From: Candidatus Ribeiella danica
GTDB lineage: Bacteria > Chloroflexota > Chloroflexia > Chloroflexales > Roseiflexaceae
DNA: 64,000 nt
Direction of reading: 5' to 3'
Assembly: GCA_016717335.1 (NCBI GenBank)
Contig: JADKFS010000001.1
Location: forward strand, 1,364,001-1,428,000
In this document: in pieces, positions 1-9,487 of the stretch
How positions within the stretch are numbered: position 1 is the first letter of the stretch
How the letters are laid out: the number at the start of each line of letters is the position of its first letter
Notes under the pieces: generated by a model
Told to the model about the DNA's origin: nothing
What the model saw: only the letters and a program-made list of their open reading frames with translations
Database searches by the model: none
Position numbers and translations under genes: made by a program

Positions 1-596
1 TCGGCGACAGCCTGAGCTGAGCCGGGCTTATGGATTCGCTCCAGCCCTTCGCCGAGCTGCCAGGTTTTCAGCGCGGGGTGCGACCGGAAATAGCCGACGA
101 CCTCGCGGATGAAGTAGCGCTGCGCGTCCAGCATGGGCGTCGTGTGAAACAGGTCGCGGGTCTGGTTGGTGTGGTAGCTGTCGTCATAGAGCAGCAGCGG
201 GCCGCTGTTCGGGCGCAACACGATCGTGGGACCGACCAGCCGGGCGGCGCTGCGCAGCTCGTCGAGCACATCGACGCCGTTGGCCCAGCCGGGGACTTGG
301 AGCGCCCCCCCGATCGCCACCGGAAACAGCGAGGCGACGACGCCAAGCCCGGACTCCTGCGCTGCGTCGAGCGCATGCTCCAGCGCGCGCAGCGCAGTGC
401 CGTTTATCCGCCGCGCGCCGGGCTGGAAGTCCTCCCAGCGTAGGCAAAAGCGCACGGTGTCGCAGCCCAGCGACGCGACGTGGACCAGCTCCTCGCGAGC
501 CTCGCCGCGGTCGAACGCGCGCCACCAGCCGAGCGCCTTCCGGCGCGGCCAGTAGGTCAGCCCCAGGCTGAACCGGATCGCTTGTGAATCAGACAT
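1..596 (-). CDS. Glycoside-hydrolase-like protein, partial (C-terminus outside window)
   Basis: The reading frame opens at an ATG at 596 and stays open to the left edge, giving about 198 residues of the N-terminal part. It begins MSDSQAIRFSLGLTYWPRR and continues with segments typical of a (beta/alpha)8 glycosidase of the cellulase/mannanase type: LVHVASLGCDTVRFCLRWED near residues 35-55 and a later GVVASLFPV strand. Where clan-A enzymes usually have Asn-Glu as acid/base, the frame reads QLGEGLERIHKPG close to the edge, so catalytic competence is unclear. An AGGAGC ribosome site lies just upstream of the ATG. No signal peptide is visible, which suggests a cytoplasmic enzyme. The family assignment is tentative. 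Confidence 0.6.
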   Translation of the reverse strand, partial: MSDSQAIRFSLGLTYWPRRKALGWWRAFDRGEAREELVHVASLGCDTVRFCLRWEDFQPGARRINGTALRALEHALDAAQESGLGVVASLFPVAIGGALQVPGWANGVDVLDELRSAARLVGPTIVLRPNSGPLLLYDDSYHTNQTRDLFHTTPMLDAQRYFIREVVGYFRSHPALKTWQLGEGLERIHKPGSAQAVA

Positions 597-640
597 ACCA
601 AGCTCCTGAGCAGCATCTGCCTGCCTCCGCAAGACCGTGT

Positions 641-669
641 ATTATACCCGCTGGGGCGGGCGTGTGCCA
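641..669 (-). promoter_or_regulatory. Candidate promoter of the glycosidase-like gene
   Basis: On the minus strand a perfect TATAAT (641-646) lies 17 bp from TGGCAC (664-669), about 45 bp upstream of the start at 596. The -35 match is weak, so this rests mainly on the -10 hexamer. Confidence 0.4.
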
Positions 670-670
670 T

Positions 671-1072
671 CGGGGCGCTGCGCCCCCGGCCCCCCGCCTG
701 TTGCTCGTGCCGAGGGCGTGACCTGTCGTCTGGTCATCTTTTTTCCAGGGTGTGGCGTCCCCAGTCACCTTGTCGCCTTGTCTCCTTGTCTCCTTGTCTC
801 CGGGGCGCGGGCTCCCCCGGCCCCCCGCCCGGGGGAGCCCGCGCCGGTTCCCCCGGCCCCCCTCCGGCAAATGAGGCCGTCTCCATTTCAATGCGCGTGG
901 CCCATGCCTCATACCATTCCAAGCACGGCCTGTGCACATCCCGCTGCGCCTGGATTCAGCTGGGCATGCACGCCAAGCGCTAAAGACGAGGCTGGCTTCT
1001 TTTGGGGTCCAGGGGCGCAAGCCCGGGCCGCGGCCGGCCCCTGCGCGCGGGGGCACGGGGGGCGCGCAGCCA
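671..1072. repeat. Dispersed GC-rich repeat, copy A
   Basis: The 597-1195 gap holds no gene. It carries one copy of a repeat also found at 8984, 23107, 23999 and 52045. Shared landmarks are GGGGCGCTGCGCCCCC, CTCCGGCAAATG, a stem-loop at 948-965 (GCCTGG..CTGGGC), GGGCATGC and TTTTGGGGTCCAGGGGCG. Copy A is interrupted near 700-795 by unrelated DNA that includes a CCTTGTCTCC word run. A TATAAT at 1087-1092 could serve the next gene. Confidence 0.7.
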
Positions 1073-1195
1073 CTCCTAAAGCGAAGTATAATTGGGCGAG
1101 TGTGGCGGCGCGGCCAAGCGCCGCTGATAGCGCGCAGGTCGCGCAGTTGACCAGATGAGACAGAATAGCGGCGCCGCGCCGCCAGGAAGAGGTAT

Positions 1196-1666
1196 ATGCC
1201 AATCGACGAGTCCCGCTTCCGCCAGGCGATGGGCTACTTCGCCAGCGGAGTGACGGTTGTAACAACCGCAAGCCAGGGCGAGCTCTATGGAATGACCGTC
1301 AGCTCCTTCACATCGCTCTCGCTCCAGCCGCCGCTGGTGCTGATCTGCGTCGACAAGAGCGTGCCCACGCACGATGCGATCGCCGCCGCCGGCTGCTACG
1401 TGGTCAACGTCCTGGAGAAGCGGCAGGAGCACCTCTCGCGCCGGTTCGCCGTCAGCGGCAACGACAAGTTCAAGGGCATCGCCTGGCACAGCGGGCAGCT
1501 CGGCCTGCCGGTGCTCGAAGGCGTGCTGGCGGTGATCGAGTGCAGGCTGCACAACACCCTCGACGGCGGCGACCACACCATCTATGTCGGCCAGGTCGTC
1601 GACACCGAGGTGCTCGAGGGCACGCCGCTGCTCTACTACCGGCGCGGCTACCACGAGCTGAAATAG
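1196..1666 (+). CDS. Flavin reductase domain protein (FMN-dependent, RutF/HpaC-like)
   Basis: This 156-residue protein matches the length and pattern of the flavin-reductase-like FMN-binding split barrel. Landmarks are FASGVTVVTT near residues 15-24, GMTVSSFTSLSLQPPLVL near 31-48, NVLEKRQEHLSRRFA near 67-81 and a terminal YYRRGYHEL. Family members reduce FMN/FAD with NAD(P)H for a partner monooxygenase; no monooxygenase is visible nearby, so the substrate partner is unknown. The ATG follows an AGGAAGAGG ribosome site by a few bases. It is 30 bp upstream of the universal stress gene on the same strand, so the two may be co-transcribed. Confidence 0.88.
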   Translation: MPIDESRFRQAMGYFASGVTVVTTASQGELYGMTVSSFTSLSLQPPLVLICVDKSVPTHDAIAAAGCYVVNVLEKRQEHLSRRFAVSGNDKFKGIAWHSGQLGLPVLEGVLAVIECRLHNTLDGGDHTIYVGQVVDTEVLEGTPLLYYRRGYHELK

Positions 1667-1696
1667 GAGCCTACTGCACGGAGAAGGAGACGACCG

Positions 1697-2134
1697 ATGT
1701 ACAAGCGTATCATGGTTCCGCTGGATGGATCGGATCTGGCTCAGACCGCGCTGCCCCACGCGCTGGAGATGTGCCGCGCCTTCGGGGCGACGCTGGTGCT
1801 GCTGCACGTGCGCGACGCGCGGCAGGGCAGCGCCGAGGCGTCGCGGCGCTACCTGGAGTACACCCGCCGCAGCTACGCCAACACCGACCTGTCGATCGAG
1901 CTGGCGGTGCGCGAAGGCCCGGTGGCCGAGGCGATCGTGCAGGCGGCCGGCGACGAGCAGATCGACGTGGTCGTGATGGCGACGCACGGTCGCAGCGGTC
2001 TCAAGCGCGTGGTCTACGGCAGCGTCGCCGAGCATGTGCTGCGCGTGTCGGCAAAGCCGGTGCTGCTCGTGCGGGTGCCGGGCACGCAGGCGGAGGAGCC
2101 CGAGCCGGCCGCGCGCCCCGCGCCGGCGACCTGA
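1697..2134 (+). CDS. Universal stress protein (UspA family)
   Basis: The 145-residue protein starts MYKRIMVPLDGSDLAQ, the usual first strand and helix of a single Usp domain. It ends with the ATP-binding signature ATHGRSGLKRVVYGSVAE (near residues 96-113) followed by SAKPVLLVRVP. The G-x-x-G...G-S pattern predicts the ATP-binding subclass. A GGAGAAGGAGA stretch provides the ribosome site. The C-terminus carries an Ala/Pro-rich tail (AEEPEPAARPAPAT). The gene closely follows the flavin reductase. Confidence 0.9.
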   Translation: MYKRIMVPLDGSDLAQTALPHALEMCRAFGATLVLLHVRDARQGSAEASRRYLEYTRRSYANTDLSIELAVREGPVAEAIVQAAGDEQIDVVVMATHGRSGLKRVVYGSVAEHVLRVSAKPVLLVRVPGTQAEEPEPAARPAPAT

Positions 2135-2161
2135 TGTATGGTGGGCGCCGCGCGGTTCTTG

Positions 2162-2190
2162 TTGCGCGAACGCGACCCGCGCGCTATACT
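2162..2190 (+). promoter_or_regulatory. Candidate promoter of ychF
   Basis: TTGCGC (2162-2167) and TATACT (2185-2190) are separated by exactly 17 bp, about 80 bp upstream of the ychF start. The TATACT hexamer recurs before several other genes in this window. Confidence 0.5.
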
Positions 2191-2267
2191 GCGCGCTGAT
2201 GCGCACGCGAGCGATTGCGGCCGCGGCCGGACGATCGGCCGGCGGCCTTCCAAATTAGAGGGTGGGA

Positions 2268-3350
2268 ATGAAGATTGCGATCATCGGGCTCCCGAACAGC
2301 GGCAAGACAACCGTCTTCAACGCGCTGACGCGCGGCACGGCCGAGACGACGGCCTACGCCTCCGGCCAGCTCGAGCCGAACGTGGCAACCGTGAAGGTGC
2401 CCGACCCGCGGCTGGCGGTGCTGGCAGAGATGTTCCGGCCGAAGAAGAACACCCCCGCCGACGTCCAGTATGTCGACGTGGGCGGGCTCAGCGGCGGCGC
2501 GCGCCAGAGCGGCGGCCTGCCTCCCGTGCTGCTCAACTATATCGGCGGCGCCGACGCGCTGCTGCACGTCGTGCGCGCCTTCGAGGACGACACCGTGCCC
2601 CACCCGGAGGGCTCGGTCAACCTGGCCCGCGATGTCGAGACGGTCGACCTGGAGCTGGCCTTCTCGGACCTAGCGATCATCGAGCGGCGGCTGGTGCGGC
2701 TGAGCGCCGAGATCGGCAAGATGGCCGTGAAGGACCGCGATCTGCGACTGGCCGAGCGCGACCTGCTGGTCCGGCTGCAGGAGCGCCTGGAGTCCGGCAC
2801 TCCCATCCGCGACGTCGAGCTGAGCGACGAGGAGGAGCGCACCCTGCGCGGCTACCAGTTCCTCACCGCCAAGCCGCTGCTGCTGGTGCTCAACGTCGGC
2901 GAGGCGCAGATCAAGAGCGCGCCCGCGGTCGCCTACGAGCACCGCCACAGCGACGTCGTGGCGCTGTGCGGCAAGGTCGAGGCCGAGCTGGCCCAGCTCG
3001 ACGACGACGACGCGCGCGCGTTTATGGACGACCTGGGCATCAGCGAGGCGGCCCGCGACCGGGTGATCGCCTCGTCCTACCACCTGCTCGGGCTGATCAG
3101 CTTCCTGACCGCCGGGCCGGACGAGGTGCGCGCCTGGACGATCCGCCGCGGCACGCCCGCGGTCGAGGCGGCCGGCACAATCCACACCGACATCCAGCGC
3201 GGCTTCATCCGGGCCGAGATCGTCGCCTACGACGACCTGATCAAGGCCGGCGGCATGACCGAGGCGAAGAAGGTCGGCACCGTGCGCATGGAGGGCAAGA
3301 CCTACGTCGTCAAGGATGGGGATGTGTGTCACTTCCTCTTTAACGTATAG
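2268..3350 (+). CDS. ychF: Redox-regulated ATPase/GTPase YchF (OLA1 family)
   Basis: The 360-residue protein has the full YchF architecture. The P-loop GLPNSGKTTVF is at residues 8-18. Switch/G3 reads DVGGLSGGA near 71-79. The G4 position reads NVGE, the NxxE form typical of YchF and linked to ATP rather than GTP preference. A C-terminal TGS domain contains RAWTIRRGTPAVEAAGTIH and ends DGDVCHFLFNV. I place the start at the ATG at 2268, behind AGAGGGTGGG, rather than at the GTG two codons earlier. YchF proteins bind ribosomes and act in stress responses. Confidence 0.95.
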   Translation: MKIAIIGLPNSGKTTVFNALTRGTAETTAYASGQLEPNVATVKVPDPRLAVLAEMFRPKKNTPADVQYVDVGGLSGGARQSGGLPPVLLNYIGGADALLHVVRAFEDDTVPHPEGSVNLARDVETVDLELAFSDLAIIERRLVRLSAEIGKMAVKDRDLRLAERDLLVRLQERLESGTPIRDVELSDEEERTLRGYQFLTAKPLLLVLNVGEAQIKSAPAVAYEHRHSDVVALCGKVEAELAQLDDDDARAFMDDLGISEAARDRVIASSYHLLGLISFLTAGPDEVRAWTIRRGTPAVEAAGTIHTDIQRGFIRAEIVAYDDLIKAGGMTEAKKVGTVRMEGKTYVVKDGDVCHFLFNV

Positions 3351-3459
3351 CCGTCAGTAGTCAGATATCAGTATGCGGTACCGGCGCACAGCAATGAGTC
3401 CCGCCGCCTGTCTGACTACTGACTACTGACTACTGACTACTGGCTACTGACTACTGCTT
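3351..3459. repeat. Tandem GACTACT word array
   Basis: The gap between ychF and the next gene is largely a run of TGACTACTGACTAC-type units (3410-3455), with diverged related words near 3353-3370. The array abuts the following ATG and leaves no recognisable ribosome site. Similar words lie near 15668-15690 and 22952-22985. Confidence 0.75.
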
Positions 3460-4823
3460 ATGCTCCGCTACCCCCGAAACCTGCGCGGCACCGAGCTGCA
3501 GCTCCTGATCACGGTGCTGCTGTTCTTCGCGGCCGGCTACCTGCTGGTCGTCAACGTCACCGGCACCCAGGAGTTCATCCCGACGGTGCGCGGGGTGGCC
3601 GATATCCTGTGGCCGTCGGTGCTGCCGTTCCTGCTGTTCCTGGGCATCTCGATCGGCATGAGCCTGCGCACGCCGCGCGCCGACCAGCTGATCCTGCCGC
3701 TGGTTGCGCTGCTGGCCGGGCTGGGGTTGCTGCTCACGGCGCGCCTTGAGCCGACCCTGGCGGCCAACCTGCCCGAGGCCTACAGCGGCATCGACGCCAA
3801 GCAGTCGGTCTGGGTGACGATGGGCGTGGTCGTGCTGGCGATCATCCTGTTCGTGCCCTGGGACACGCTGTTCCGGCGCTACCTGCGCACCTCGCTGATG
3901 GACTGGCTCGACCACCACCGCTACGTCTGGCTGTCGCTGGGCGTCGGCCTGATCGTCGCCACGTTCGTGTTCGGCTCCGACCCGAACGGCAGCGGCGTGC
4001 GGGCGTGGTTCAACCTGGGCTTCTTCTACTTCCAGCCGTCCGAGCTGCTCAAGGTCATCCTGGTGATCTTCCTGGCCTCGTACCTGAACGAGCACCGCGA
4101 GGTCGTCGCGCAGGGCTACCAGCTCGGCCCGCTGACGCTGCCGCCGCTGCCCTACCTGGTCCCGCTGGTGGGCATGTGGGGCATCGCGATGGGCCTGATC
4201 GTATTCCAGCGCGACCTGGGCGCGGCGCTGCTGCTGTTCAGCGTGTTCCTGGCGATGCTCTACGTCGCGACGAACAGCGGCTGGTACGTAGTCGCCGGGC
4301 TGACCGCCTTCGGCGCCGGGTCGTACCTGCTGTTCAACGTCGTGTCGATCGTCAAGACGCGCGTGAGCATCTGGCTCGACCCGTGGGCGACCGCCCAGGG
4401 CACCGGCTACCAGATCGTCCAGGCGATCTATGCGCTGGCGTCCGGCGGCGTGCTGGGGGCCGGGCTCGGCCGCGGCTACCCGACCGTCGTGCCGGCGGCG
4501 CACACCGACTTCATCTTCACGGCGATCGGCGAGGAGATGGGCCTGGCCGGCACGATCGCCGTGCTGATCGCCTACCTGCTGCTGATCTTCCGCGGCTTCC
4601 ACATCGCCGTGCGCGTGCCGGGCCGCTTCCGCGGCTTCGAGCAGCTGATGGCGGTCGGTCTGACGACCATCCTGGCGGTGCAGACGTTCATCATCGTCGG
4701 CGGGAACCTGCGCCTCATCCCGCTGACCGGCATCACGCTGCCGTTCATCTCGTACGGCGGCTCCTCGGTGCTGATGAACTTCTTGATCGTGGGGCTGATC
4801 CTGCGGATCTCGGCCGGGCCGGA

Positions 4824-4830
<7 letters not shown>
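3460..4830 (+). CDS. FtsW/RodA/SpoVE-family peptidoglycan glycosyltransferase
   Basis: This 456-residue polytopic membrane protein carries SEDS-family hallmarks: FNLGFFYFQPSELLKVILVI near residues 183-202, VFQRDLGAALLLF near 247-259 (containing the conserved Asp-Leu-Gly), the loop with HTDFIFTAIGEEMG, and the C-terminal TGITLPFISYGGSSVLMN. Members polymerise lipid II for septal (FtsW) or lateral (RodA) wall growth; the sequence alone does not let me choose. The ATG directly follows a word array with no Shine-Dalgarno motif. The stop overlaps the convergent kinase gene by 7 bp. No penicillin-binding protein gene is adjacent. Confidence 0.88.
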
Positions 4831-5996
<1,166 letters not shown>

Positions 5997-6011
5997 GGCG
6001 CAGGCTCCACG

Positions 6012-8825
6012 TTACGGTTTGTCTGTTGCGTAGGGTGATCCATCTGACAAATGACCAACGGCCAATGACGAAACTGCATCAGCCCGATCGCTTGAACTAT
6101 TCTCACGGGAGGTCGGTCGTTGGTCTTCGGTCATTGGTCGTTGGTCGGGCTGCGGGCCGAGCGCGCACGGCAGCGTGAAGGTGAACGTGCTGCCCTTGCC
6201 CGGCCGGCTCTCGACCCAGATCCGGCCGCCGTGGGCCTCGATCAGCCGGCGGCAGATCGACAGGCCCAGGCCGCTGCCCTGCTTCTCGCCGCGGCGCTGC
6301 TGGATCTGCCGGAACTCCTCGAAGATCAGCGGCAGGTGCTCCGGCGCGATGCCGACCCCGCTGTCGTGGACGCTGATCGCGATGTAGGGGGTGATACGGC
6401 GCCCGCCGCGCGCCAGCACGCCCGAGCCGGCAACCGGCTCGGGCGCGCGCGCCGTGTCGATCGGCCGCGCGGCGGCCTCGTCGGCCAGCACCACCAGCTG
6501 GGCCGAGACGACGATCGAGCCGCGCTCGGTGAACTTGACCGCGTTCGACAGCAGGTTCAGCAGGATCTGGCGAACCTTGCCGGCGTCGGCGCGGGCGCGC
6601 GGCAGGCCATCGGGCAGGCTGCTGCGCAGCACGATCGGCTTCTGGTGCAGCAGCGCGCCGACCGTATCGATCACCTCGCCGATCAGCCGATCCAGGTCGA
6701 CCGGCTGAAGCTCGAGCTCGAGCTTGCCGGCCTCGATCCGCGCCAGGTCGAGCAGCTCGTTGATCAGGTGCAGCAGGAAGCGCCCATTCTGGTTGATCGT
6801 GCGCAGGTCCTCGCGCTGCATCAGCGAGATCGGGCCATCCAGCTCGTCGAGCATCACGGTCGAGAAGCCGATGATCGCGTTGAGCGGCGTGCGCAGCTCG
6901 TGCGAGATCGCGGCCAGGAACTGACTCTTGAGGCGGTCGGCCTCCTGGGCGCGCGCGAGCGCCTCGCGCAGCTCGCCGGTGCGCTGGGCGACCTGGCGCT
7001 CCAGCTCGTTGTACAGCCGCACGTTCTCGATCGTCAGGCCGACCATGCTGGCGTAGGCCAGCAGCTGCGCGGCGTCGCGCGGGTTCACGGCGCGGCGGCT
7101 GTAGTGGTAGTCGGCCGAGAGCAGGCCGATGCTCTGCTCCGCGTGCCCAAAGATCGGGACCTGCACGTACGAATCGCTGCGCGAGATCTGCTGCTTGGCC
7201 TGCAGGACGCGCGGGTGCTCCCACGGGTTGTCGACGATCACCGCCTGGCCGCTGCGCATAATATCGGCCTCGACCGTCTCGCTGTCGAGCGCGATCGGCG
7301 TGGCGTTGGCGGTCGCGATGAACTCAGCCGCCTGGCCCTCGGCGCCCGCGCCGAACGACGCCCCGACCACCCGCAGCGCATTGTTGTCGACCAGGTAGAG
7401 CACCGCCCGCTCGAAGCCGAAATCTTCGCACAGCGCGCGCGGGATCGCCTCGAAGAGCTGCCGCGGCGACAGGATGGCCTTGAAGCGATTCGAGACGGTG
7501 TTCAGGGTCGCCAGCTGGCGCAGGTTATCCTCCAGCTCGGCCAGCTTCTGATTCAGCGCGTTGGTCATGGCATTGAACGAGAGCACCAGGTCGCCGATCT
7601 CGTCGTTGCCGGCCTGCGGCATGCGGTGGCGCAGGTCGCCGGCGGCGACCCGGTGCGCGCCGACCTGCAGCTGGCGGATCGGGCGGGTCAGCAGCGTCGC
7701 GAAGACCGCGCCAAGCACCAGGACCAGCAGCACGCTCAGCGTGGACACGAGCACGACCTGGCCGATCAGGCGCTGCTGGCGCTCGGCGATCGCCGCGCCG
7801 ACCACCTGGGCCGGCTGGATGATATCGGCCTCGGGGATGACGATGCCGACGCTCCAGCCGGCGCTCTCGATCGGGGCGTAGGCCAGGTACACGCTCTCGC
7901 CGCGGTAGATCAGGCGCTCGACGCCCTGCTGGCGCTGGGTCATGCGCAGGAACGCCGCGCGCAGCTTGGCGTCGCGGGTCTCGAGCAGATTCTCGGCCTG
8001 AAACGGCTCGTTCCAGCGCAGCCCGTCGGCGCGCATGTCGGGCCGCATCAGGATACGGCCGTCCTCGTTGATCAGAAAGGCGTAGCCGTGCGCGCCCATA
8101 TCGAGCTTGAGCAGATCCTGCTGGATGGTGTCGAGCAGCAGGTCGAAGCCCACCACGCCGAGAAAGTTGTCGCGCGCGTCGTAGAGCGGCGCCGCGCAGG
8201 TCGTCACCAGCTTCTTGGTGTTGGCGTCGACGTAGGTGTCGACCCAGACGGTGTGGCCGGCCTCGCGCGCGGCGGCGTACCAAGGCCGCGTATGCGCGTC
8301 GAACGACCGCTCGGCGAGCAGCGTGTCCACGATGTCGTGGTCGAACGCGATCACCCCGCCTTCGTCCAGCGCCACGTAGCCGAGGCTGATCACCGAGTAG
8401 CGCTGGACGACAGTGCTCAGGATCGGGATGAACTGGCGCGCCCGCGCGACCGAGCGCTCGTACTGCGCCAGATTGCTGGGGGTCGGGCCATCGGGCGAGA
8501 TCCAGACGCGGCCGCCGTAGTTCGACGGTGGCCGGCTGGCGCTCATCAGCGAGGTGACGTTGGTGGCCAGCCCCTCGACCTGCCGCTGGATGTCGGTCAT
8601 CGTCGCGTTGTAGAGCAGCGCCTTATCGGCCGCGCGCTTGGCCAGGTTGGCCTCGGCCTGGTCGCGCAGCGCCTCGGTGACGACCTGGGTGGCGGTGTCG
8701 CGCGCCGCGGTCAGGCTGGCGAGGCCCAGCGCGCCGACGACGAGCAGCGGCGGCAGCGCGAGGCCAAGCGCCAGAAGCAGCACCTTGGCGCGAATGCTGA
8801 GCCGGATAGCGCGAATGAACGACAT
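6012..8825 (-). CDS. Membrane sensor histidine kinase (Cache-HAMP-GAF-HisKA-HATPase)
   Basis: I choose the ATG at 8825 (MSFIRAIRLSIRAKVLLL); an earlier in-frame start would add 49 residues of repeat-like sequence. The 937-residue product has a first membrane helix near 10-35, a periplasmic double-Cache sensor (HTRPWYAAAREAG, LLDTIQQDLLKLD), a second helix near 345-370, HAMP (TRPIRQLQVGAHRVAAGDL), a GAF domain (near 450-590), the H-box ISHELRTPLNAIIGF with His near 641, and an ATPase domain ending GSGLGLSICRRLIEAHGGR. The last 50 residues (for example DQRPMTEDQRPTSREN) are encoded by GGTCGTTGGTC word repeats at 6041-6160 and do not look like kinase sequence. Confidence 0.92.
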   Translation of the reverse strand: MSFIRAIRLSIRAKVLLLALGLALPPLLVVGALGLASLTAARDTATQVVTEALRDQAEANLAKRAADKALLYNATMTDIQRQVEGLATNVTSLMSASRPPSNYGGRVWISPDGPTPSNLAQYERSVARARQFIPILSTVVQRYSVISLGYVALDEGGVIAFDHDIVDTLLAERSFDAHTRPWYAAAREAGHTVWVDTYVDANTKKLVTTCAAPLYDARDNFLGVVGFDLLLDTIQQDLLKLDMGAHGYAFLINEDGRILMRPDMRADGLRWNEPFQAENLLETRDAKLRAAFLRMTQRQQGVERLIYRGESVYLAYAPIESAGWSVGIVIPEADIIQPAQVVGAAIAERQQRLIGQVVLVSTLSVLLVLVLGAVFATLLTRPIRQLQVGAHRVAAGDLRHRMPQAGNDEIGDLVLSFNAMTNALNQKLAELEDNLRQLATLNTVSNRFKAILSPRQLFEAIPRALCEDFGFERAVLYLVDNNALRVVGASFGAGAEGQAAEFIATANATPIALDSETVEADIMRSGQAVIVDNPWEHPRVLQAKQQISRSDSYVQVPIFGHAEQSIGLLSADYHYSRRAVNPRDAAQLLAYASMVGLTIENVRLYNELERQVAQRTGELREALARAQEADRLKSQFLAAISHELRTPLNAIIGFSTVMLDELDGPISLMQREDLRTINQNGRFLLHLINELLDLARIEAGKLELELQPVDLDRLIGEVIDTVGALLHQKPIVLRSSLPDGLPRARADAGKVRQILLNLLSNAVKFTERGSIVVSAQLVVLADEAAARPIDTARAPEPVAGSGVLARGGRRITPYIAISVHDSGVGIAPEHLPLIFEEFRQIQQRRGEKQGSGLGLSICRRLIEAHGGRIWVESRPGKGSTFTFTLPCALGPQPDQRPMTEDQRPTSRENSSSDRADAVSSLAVGHLSDGSPYATDKP
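6041..6160. repeat. GGTC(G/A)TTGGTC word array encoding a kinase C-terminal tail
   Basis: The 3' end of the membrane kinase gene consists of short units such as TCGGTCGTTGGTC and TCATTGGTCGTTGGTC, paired with CAATGACGAA-type complements at 6041-6070. Related words lie at 57001-57080 and 41617-41640. Confidence 0.7.
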
Positions 8826-8983
8826 GTAGCGCCTGCGTAGAGCGAACAGACGAGCGGGCGGCCCGAGCCGGACGGATAGATTCACAGACGTGCCTCGGGC
8901 GATCGTATCATGGGCGCAAATGCGCGTACAAGTGGAGGGGATGAAGATTGGCTTACAATTAGGTGGATTCATTTCATTTCTTC

Positions 8984-9380
8984 CGGGGCGCTGCGCCCCC
9001 GGCCCCCCGCCCGGGGGAACCCACGCCGGTTCCCCCGGTTCCCCTCCGGCAAAGAACGCTGTCTCAGTTGCACGACTTGTGGCACATGCCTCATACCACT
9101 CCGAGCACGGCCTGTATCCATCCCGCCGTGCCTGGATTCAGCCGGGCATGCACATCAAGCATCGCAACTGAGACGGCCTTGCTTTTGGGGTCCAGGGGCG
9201 AAGCCCCGGCCGGGGGGCGGCGGGGGTGGCGGCCCACCCCCGCCCGCGAGGGCACGGGGGCGCGCAGCCCCCCGCAAGCAGTGTGGGCTGCCACACGCGG
9301 GGGCACGGGGGGCGCGCAGCCCTCCGCAAGCAGTGTGGGCTGCCACACGCGGGGGCACGGGGGGCGCGCAGCCCCCCGCC
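8984..9380. repeat. Dispersed GC-rich repeat, copy B, with internal 51-52-bp tandem units
   Basis: The 8826-9487 gap contains no gene. Copy B shares all landmarks with copy A, including the stem-loop at 9130-9147 (GCCTGG..CCGGGC). Its right part holds more than two units of about 51 bp, each with GGGGGCACGGGG and GCAAGCAGTGTGGGCTGCC (9249-9379). A GAACGTTTGAACGTTCG word run follows at 9431-9470, just before argS. Confidence 0.75.
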
Positions 9381-9487
9381 AGGTTGCGCCGCAGGCGCGA
9401 TCAGCATATACTTGCAGTCGACGAACGACATGAACGCGTTTGAACGTTTGAACGTTCGAGCGCTGGAACCTTCAGACGGAGAGCCTG

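Noticed and set aside
6120..8840. 900-codon plus-strand frame opposite the sensor kinase
   Set aside because: High GC keeps several antisense frames open here; its product is rich in Arg/Ala/Asp/His/Leu without any domain, while the minus strand encodes a clear kinase.
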